Shown in pieces: positions 25,801 through 29,505 of a stretch of DNA of 29,505 bases. Within the stretch, counting starts at the first letter, position 1. The number at the start of each line of letters is the position of its first letter. The translations under genes and the position numbers were made by a program. Origin of the DNA: Stenotrophomonas maltophilia (GTDB lineage Bacteria > Pseudomonadota > Gammaproteobacteria > Xanthomonadales > Xanthomonadaceae); the NCBI GenBank assembly GCA_002386405.1, contig DGIP01000146.1, positions 1 to 29,505 of the forward strand. The letters run 5' to 3'. Below the pieces are notes generated by a model. That model was given only the letters and a program-made list of their open reading frames with translations. It ran no database searches and was not told where the DNA came from.

Positions 25801-27755
25801 ATGACCAGTATGGCAAGCGCGACGTGGAAACCGTGGTGCGCGCGCCGATCCTGGCCGAAGCCAGCATGCCGCGCGTGCTGGCCCCCGGCGACCGCAGCAC
25901 GGTCACCCTGGATGTGCGGAACTTCACCGGCAAGCCGGGCGAGTTCAAGGTGCAGGTCGATGGGATCGGCCCGCTGACCCTGGGCGAGCCCAGCCGTGCG
26001 CTCAAGCTCAACGCCGATGCCAAGAGCACGCTCAGCTTCCCGCTGGTGGCGCGCGAGGGCTACACGGTGGCCAAGGTGCGGGTGCGGGTGGAAGGCAACG
26101 GGTTCAAGGTCGACCGGCGCTATGACCTGCCGGTGCGCGCGGCGTGGCCGCAGGTGCTGCGCGCGCAGACCCGGACGCTGGACCCGCTGGCCGATGTGGA
26201 GCTGGGCGCCGGCCTGGCCGACGGCCTGATGAGCGACTCGGTCACTGCGCGCATGCTGGTCAGCGCGCTGCCGCCGATTCCCTTCGCCAGTGCGCTCGAC
26301 GGAGCCCTGAAGTATCCGTACGGCTGCGCCGAGCAGACCACCAGCAAGGGCTATGCCGCATTGATGCTGGATGACGCCACCTCGGCCATGCTCGGGGCCG
26401 ATGGCCTGGATGCCAAGACCCGCCGCGAACGCATGGAGGGCGCGTTCGGTCGCCTGGCCTCGATGCAGGTGGCCAATGGCAACTTCTCGATGTGGGGCGA
26501 CGACGGCTACGTCAACCCGTGGCTGACTCCGTACATCGCCGAGTTCCTGCTCGATGCCAAGGACGCCGGCTTCGCCGTGCCTGATGGCGTGCTGCAGAAG
26601 GCGCTCAACCGGCTGAGCGAGGACCTGCTCTCCGGCGGCAACCAGTTCTACGGCGAAGACCGCCGCGAGAACCTGAAGTTCGCCAACCAGGCCTACTCGG
26701 GCTACGTGCTGGCGCGGGTCAATCGTGCCCCGCTGGGTACGCTGCGCGCGCTGTACGACAACGAACGCAGCAAGTCGCTCACCGGCCTGTCGCTGGTCCA
26801 CCTGGGCATCGCGCTGTCGCTGCAGGGCGACCACAAGCGGGGCGATGCGGCCATTGCGGCCGGTTTCGCCAAGCCCAGCAGCGAGCGGCCGCAGTACTTC
26901 GGCGATTACGGCAGCGCGGTACGCGACGATGCGTTGATGATCGCGCTGCTGCACGAGCGCAAGCTGTCCAAGCCGGCCTACGACGCACGCGCGGTGGAGC
27001 TGGGCCGCGCGCTGGATGCCCGCCGCAACAATGGCTGGATGTGGCTGAGCACGCAGGAACAGGTGGCCATCGCGCGCCTGGGCAAGGCGCTGGCGGCCAA
27101 CCAGACCAAGCAGGTGTCGGGCGAGCTGGCCATCGGGGGCGAGGTGGAAGCGATCGCCGCGCGCCGCATGTTCGGCCGCAGCTTCGACTACGCCGCACTG
27201 GCCAAGGGCGTGCGGTTCAGCCCGCAGGGCGAGCCGCCGATGTTCGCCAGCCTGGAAGTGGCCGGCATTCCGCGCACCGCGCCGGCACCGGACAGCCGCA
27301 CCCTGGGCGTGGAACGCAGCTGGTTCACCACCGACGGCAAGCCGTGGACCCCGCGTGCGCTGAAGGAGGGCGAGGCCCTGATCGTGCGGGTCAGCGTCAC
27401 CCCGAACGTGGACATGCCCGATGCGCTGCTGACCGACCTGCTGCCGGCCGGTCTGGAGATCGAGAACTTCAACCTGGGCGATGCCAAGCAGTGGGCCGAC
27501 GTGGTGGTCGATGGCCTGCGCGTGGAGGATCGTGGCGAAGCGGCCACGCTGCGCCACGAGGAGTTCCGCGATGACCGCTACGTGGCCGCGCTCAAGCTCT
27601 CGCGCGGCAGCACCGCCAAGGTGTTCTACCTGGTGCGTGCGGTCACCCCTGGCACCTACACCGTGCCGCCGCCGCTGGTCGAGGACATGTACCGCCCTGA
27701 CCTGCGCGGGGTGGGGCGCAGCAACCCGACCACCCTGACGGTGGTCCAGCCGTGA
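22836..27755 (+). CDS. yfhM: Bacterial alpha-2-macroglobulin lipoprotein (YfhM type)
   Basis: 1639 residues, close to E. coli YfhM. It is thought to trap attacking proteases in the periplasm by a bait-and-thioester mechanism. The N-terminus is a lipoprotein signal: charged start, hydrophobic helix and lipobox IGGC with Cys31 as the lipidation site. A long series of macroglobulin beta-domains follows. The thioester motif CAEQ is present with Cys1164 in YPYGCAEQTTSKGY, so this is the thioester-containing class (YfhM) and not the YfaS class that lacks it. After it come the alpha-helical thioester domain and a C-terminal receptor-like domain. AAGGAG at 22823-22828 is 7 bases before the ATG. Its TGA overlaps the pbpC GTG start, so the two are coupled. 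Confidence 0.96.
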   Translation: MATRSRVGQWSWKGILGVALVAGLALGIGGCKRNDSGQLPTPSGAPIAAKAETVSEFTLVRAFPDQKSDGLSLALEFSRPLVGTQDFDTLVRFGEKVGTEDSSWTLSDDGKTLRYPFVEAAKEYTLIVSADLLAADGSRIGKELRQKVFSGELKPVAGFASQGSVLPARESRGLPVVSVNVKEVDVEFLRVRDKELSSFFSQYQRGGRRGSWELDSEYGDKTPMSQLAEPVYVNRFVLGGKQNERVLTYLPTQDIKELREPGLYFAVMKRSGSFDSEFDTAFFTVSDIGLHTRAYKDTLFVHTASLQSGAALKKIDLRIIDAKGEVVLKGSTDGNGNALLNYTLDAGHVLIASSGPDTSMLPFNQPALDLSEFAVAGRDNAWFDVFAWSGRDLYRPGETVRISALLRDNDGKPVKPQPVFLRLKQPDGKTFRETRLQPGEQGYLSFEQIIPVEAPTGRWQVEFRTNPASKEAIQGMTLRIEEFLPERMKLDLDSAQKTLKPGEPLKLQADAAYLYGAPADGNRFTARLAVAAEQSPVESLPGYFFGDPTLELPREARDVIDTEFPADGKLRQDVDLPAEVKASAPVAVVLSGSVYETGGRTVSRTLKRVLWPAPVLVGVRPLFNPEDGADANSNARFEVMRVDAAGKPQPGKGLKVTLVRELRDYHWTFNDNRWDYDFSRRFENKESRTVDAGSAAVGVDFPVEWGEYRLDVFDPSTGLTSRYPFHAGWSWNDENRGLDARPDKIKLGLDKTGYKAGDKVRVTVTPPHAGKGVLMVESDKMLYVQEIDAKPGSTFDIPVTAEWERHDVYITALVFRGGSAPSKITPARAVGVVHVPMDRKARQIAVGLSAPKQMRPEQTLPVTVSAPQLAGKLAHVTVSAVDVGILNITRFPVPDAAGHFFAQRRLGVDAYDIYSRVIESFDGSSGKLKFGGDMALAALPQAKRPTARVQTVDLFSGPVKLDAKGIARIALKVPDFNGTLRVSALVYADDQYGKRDVETVVRAPILAEASMPRVLAPGDRSTVTLDVRNFTGKPGEFKVQVDGIGPLTLGEPSRALKLNADAKSTLSFPLVAREGYTVAKVRVRVEGNGFKVDRRYDLPVRAAWPQVLRAQTRTLDPLADVELGAGLADGLMSDSVTARMLVSALPPIPFASALDGALKYPYGCAEQTTSKGYAALMLDDATSAMLGADGLDAKTRRERMEGAFGRLASMQVANGNFSMWGDDGYVNPWLTPYIAEFLLDAKDAGFAVPDGVLQKALNRLSEDLLSGGNQFYGEDRRENLKFANQAYSGYVLARVNRAPLGTLRALYDNERSKSLTGLSLVHLGIALSLQGDHKRGDAAIAAGFAKPSSERPQYFGDYGSAVRDDALMIALLHERKLSKPAYDARAVELGRALDARRNNGWMWLSTQEQVAIARLGKALAANQTKQVSGELAIGGEVEAIAARRMFGRSFDYAALAKGVRFSPQGEPPMFASLEVAGIPRTAPAPDSRTLGVERSWFTTDGKPWTPRALKEGEALIVRVSVTPNVDMPDALLTDLLPAGLEIENFNLGDAKQWADVVVDGLRVEDRGEAATLRHEEFRDDRYVAALKLSRGSTAKVFYLVRAVTPGTYTVPPPLVEDMYRPDLRGVGRSNPTTLTVVQP

Positions 27756-29505
27756 CGAACCGCTGGCGCTGGCTGTGGCCAGCGCTGCGCTGCGGCACGG
27801 CCGCGCTGCTGGCGGTGCTGCTGGTGCTGGACCTGGCGTTCCCGCCGCCGCTGCCCCGCCAGCGCGACACCAGCACCCTGGTGGTGGCCGGCGATGGCAC
27901 GCCGCTGCGCGCGTTTGCCGACGCCGATGGCGTGTGGCGCTATCCAGCTTCGGCCAGCAGCGTGTCGCCGCTGTACCTGCAGGCCCTGCTGAACTACGAA
28001 GACCGCTGGTTCTGGCGGCACCCCGGGGTCAACCCGTGGGCGTTGCTGCGCGCGGGCAAGCAATGGGTGCTGGAACGGCGGATCGTGTCCGGCGGCTCCA
28101 CCCTGACCATGCAGGTGGCGCGCATCCTCGACCCGCACACGCGCACACCGTGGGGCAAGGCCAAGCAACTGCTGCGCGCGGTCCAGCTGGAACTGCACCT
28201 GGACAAGGCGCAGATCCTGGCCTTGTACCTGGAGCGCGCGCCCTACGGCGGCACCATCGAAGGCGTGGAAGCGGCCAGCTGGGCGTATCTGGGCAAGCCG
28301 GCAGCGCAGCTGTCGCATGCCGAAGCCGCCCTGCTGGCGGTGCTGCCGCAGTCGCCCAGCCGGCTGCGCCCGGACCGCCACCCGGAGGCCGCGCAGGTGG
28401 CGCGCGACAAGGTGCTCGAGCGCATGGTCGCGTTGGGGGTGTGGACACGCGAGGAAGTGGACGACGCCCGCATCGAAGCGGTGGTAACCCGCGCCCTTCA
28501 ACCGCCGCTGCACGCGGCCCTGCTGGCGCAGCGCCTGCATGCCGCGCAGCCGCGCGCCGCGCGCATCCAGAGCACGCTGGACAGCGGACTGCAGCGCACC
28601 CTGGAAGAGCGCGTGGCGTCGTATTTCTCGCAGTTGCCCGAGCGTACCTCGGCGGCCCTGCTGGTGGTGGACAACCGCACACTGGAGGCGCGTGCCTACG
28701 TTGGTTCGGTGGCCTTCGGTGACAAGCAGCGGCTCGGCCACGTGGACATGGTCCAGGCCTGGCGTTCGCCGGGCTCCACGCTCAAGCCGTTCCTGTACGG
28801 CATGGCCATCGACGACGGCCTGATCCATTCCGAAAGCCTGATGGTGGATGCGCCGCAGAGTTTTGCCGGGTATCGCCCGGGTAACTTCGACGCAGCCTTC
28901 AATGGCCCGGTCAGTGCCGCTACCGCGTTGCGGCTGTCGCTCAACGTGCCGGCGGTGGACCTGCTGGACCGGGTCGGCTCGGCGCGATTCGCCGCGCGCC
29001 TGTCGCACGCCGGCATCACCCTGCGCTTTCCGCACGGCAGCGCGCCCAACCTGTCGCTGATCCTGGGCGGCACCGGCGCGCGGCTGGAAGACCTGGTCGG
29101 CACGTTCGCCGCGTTCAACCGCAACGGCATCGCCGGCCGCGTGCGCTACACGCCCGATGATCCGGTGATCGAGCGACGGCTGATGTCGCCCGGCGCGGCG
29201 TGGATCACCCGCGAAGTACTCGAATCCAACCCACGCCCCGGCTATGGGGCCGGCACCTTCGATGTGACGGGGCGCCCGCGCGTGGCCTGGAAAACCGGCA
29301 CCAGCTATGGGTATCGCGATGCCTGGGCGATTGGCACCACCCGCCACTACACGGTAGGCGTGTGGGTGGGGCGACCGGATGGCACGCCGTTGCCGGGCCA
29401 GTACGGCGCGGTGACCGCATTGCCGCTGATGTTCGAAGTGGTCGACAGCCTGCCGCGCCAGCGTGGCGATGCGGCCGCTGCACCGCTGCCAGCCAACGTC
29501 ACCCA
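27752..29505 (+). CDS. pbpC: Penicillin-binding protein 1C (partial, cut by right edge)
   Basis: 584 complete codons are visible and the frame is open at the window end. A short cytoplasmic head and one membrane helix (about 7-28) lead to the GT51 glycosyltransferase domain: EDRWFWRHPGV with the catalytic Glu, GGSTLTMQVAR, APYGGTIEGVEAASWAYLGK and LLAVLPQSPS. The transpeptidase domain shows SPGSTLKPF (active Ser and Lys of SxxK), SLN in RLSLNVPAVD, and KTGTSYG. The C-terminal BiPBP domain should lie beyond the window. PBP1C polymerises and cross-links peptidoglycan and is often paired with YfhM, presumably for repair at breached sites. GTG at 27752 overlaps the yfhM stop codon (GTGA) and gives a normal N-terminus. 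Confidence 0.95.
   Translation, partial: MTNRWRWLWPALRCGTAALLAVLLVLDLAFPPPLPRQRDTSTLVVAGDGTPLRAFADADGVWRYPASASSVSPLYLQALLNYEDRWFWRHPGVNPWALLRAGKQWVLERRIVSGGSTLTMQVARILDPHTRTPWGKAKQLLRAVQLELHLDKAQILALYLERAPYGGTIEGVEAASWAYLGKPAAQLSHAEAALLAVLPQSPSRLRPDRHPEAAQVARDKVLERMVALGVWTREEVDDARIEAVVTRALQPPLHAALLAQRLHAAQPRAARIQSTLDSGLQRTLEERVASYFSQLPERTSAALLVVDNRTLEARAYVGSVAFGDKQRLGHVDMVQAWRSPGSTLKPFLYGMAIDDGLIHSESLMVDAPQSFAGYRPGNFDAAFNGPVSAATALRLSLNVPAVDLLDRVGSARFAARLSHAGITLRFPHGSAPNLSLILGGTGARLEDLVGTFAAFNRNGIAGRVRYTPDDPVIERRLMSPGAAWITREVLESNPRPGYGAGTFDVTGRPRVAWKTGTSYGYRDAWAIGTTRHYTVGVWVGRPDGTPLPGQYGAVTALPLMFEVVDSLPRQRGDAAAAPLPANVT

Noticed and set aside
1..29505. tRNA, rRNA, CRISPR arrays, insertion sequences, riboswitches
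   Set aside because: I looked on both strands and saw no spaced direct repeats, transposase-like frames or RNA-gene landmarks. Small structured RNAs cannot be excluded by eye.

Overview
The window reads as a chromosomal segment of a high-GC gammaproteobacterium of the Xanthomonadaceae, most likely Stenotrophomonas. The proteins are typical of that group. Two short palindromes beginning GTAGAGCC, with 8-bp stems, match the GTAG-type REP elements (SMAG) known from Stenotrophomonas maltophilia. I see no tRNA, rRNA, CRISPR array, intact insertion sequence or phage module.

Layout. (1) Positions 1-3796 hold the tail of a receiver-domain protein and a large one-protein sensor/kinase/receiver hybrid. 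(2) On the minus strand, 8427 down to 3845 carries aroK-aroB (ATGA overlap), a small WGR-like protein, hemE and an MdtD-type drug exporter; these make shikimate-pathway and haem precursors. (3) At 8523-10181 lie dodecin, a D-glycerate 3-kinase-like P-loop kinase (minus) and pdxH. (4) At 10189-12735 on the minus strand is an 848-residue protein that I cannot place in a family, followed by about 460 bases without a convincing gene. (5) From 13197 to 22748 is a propionate (2-methylcitrate cycle) locus: prpR on the minus strand, then prpB-prpC-acnD-(ParD-like)-prpF-prpD on the plus strand. (6) From 22836 to the right edge are a bacterial alpha-2-macroglobulin (yfhM) and pbpC, the latter cut by the window edge.

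How the prp genes work together. PrpC condenses propionyl-CoA with oxaloacetate to 2-methylcitrate. Dehydration can follow two routes that are both encoded here: PrpD directly, or AcnD with the isomerase PrpF. A hydratase (AcnB, not in the window) completes 2-methylisocitrate, which PrpB cleaves to pyruvate and succinate. PrpR should sense 2-methylcitrate and activate the operon. The prpR-prpB gap shows a PrpR-like palindrome, an IHF-like site and a -24/-12 sigma-54 promoter in the expected order. prpE is absent.

The most unusual points are: an orphan, low-GC ParD-like antitoxin gene inserted between acnD and prpF, whose stop codon overlaps the prpF start; the unplaced 848-residue protein beside prpR; a terminator inside the operon after prpC; an inverted pair of GTAG REPs flanking prpD; and a 9+9 bp palindrome over the ribosome binding site of the exporter gene. 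The well-known enzymes are secure. The regulatory sites are pattern matches by eye.
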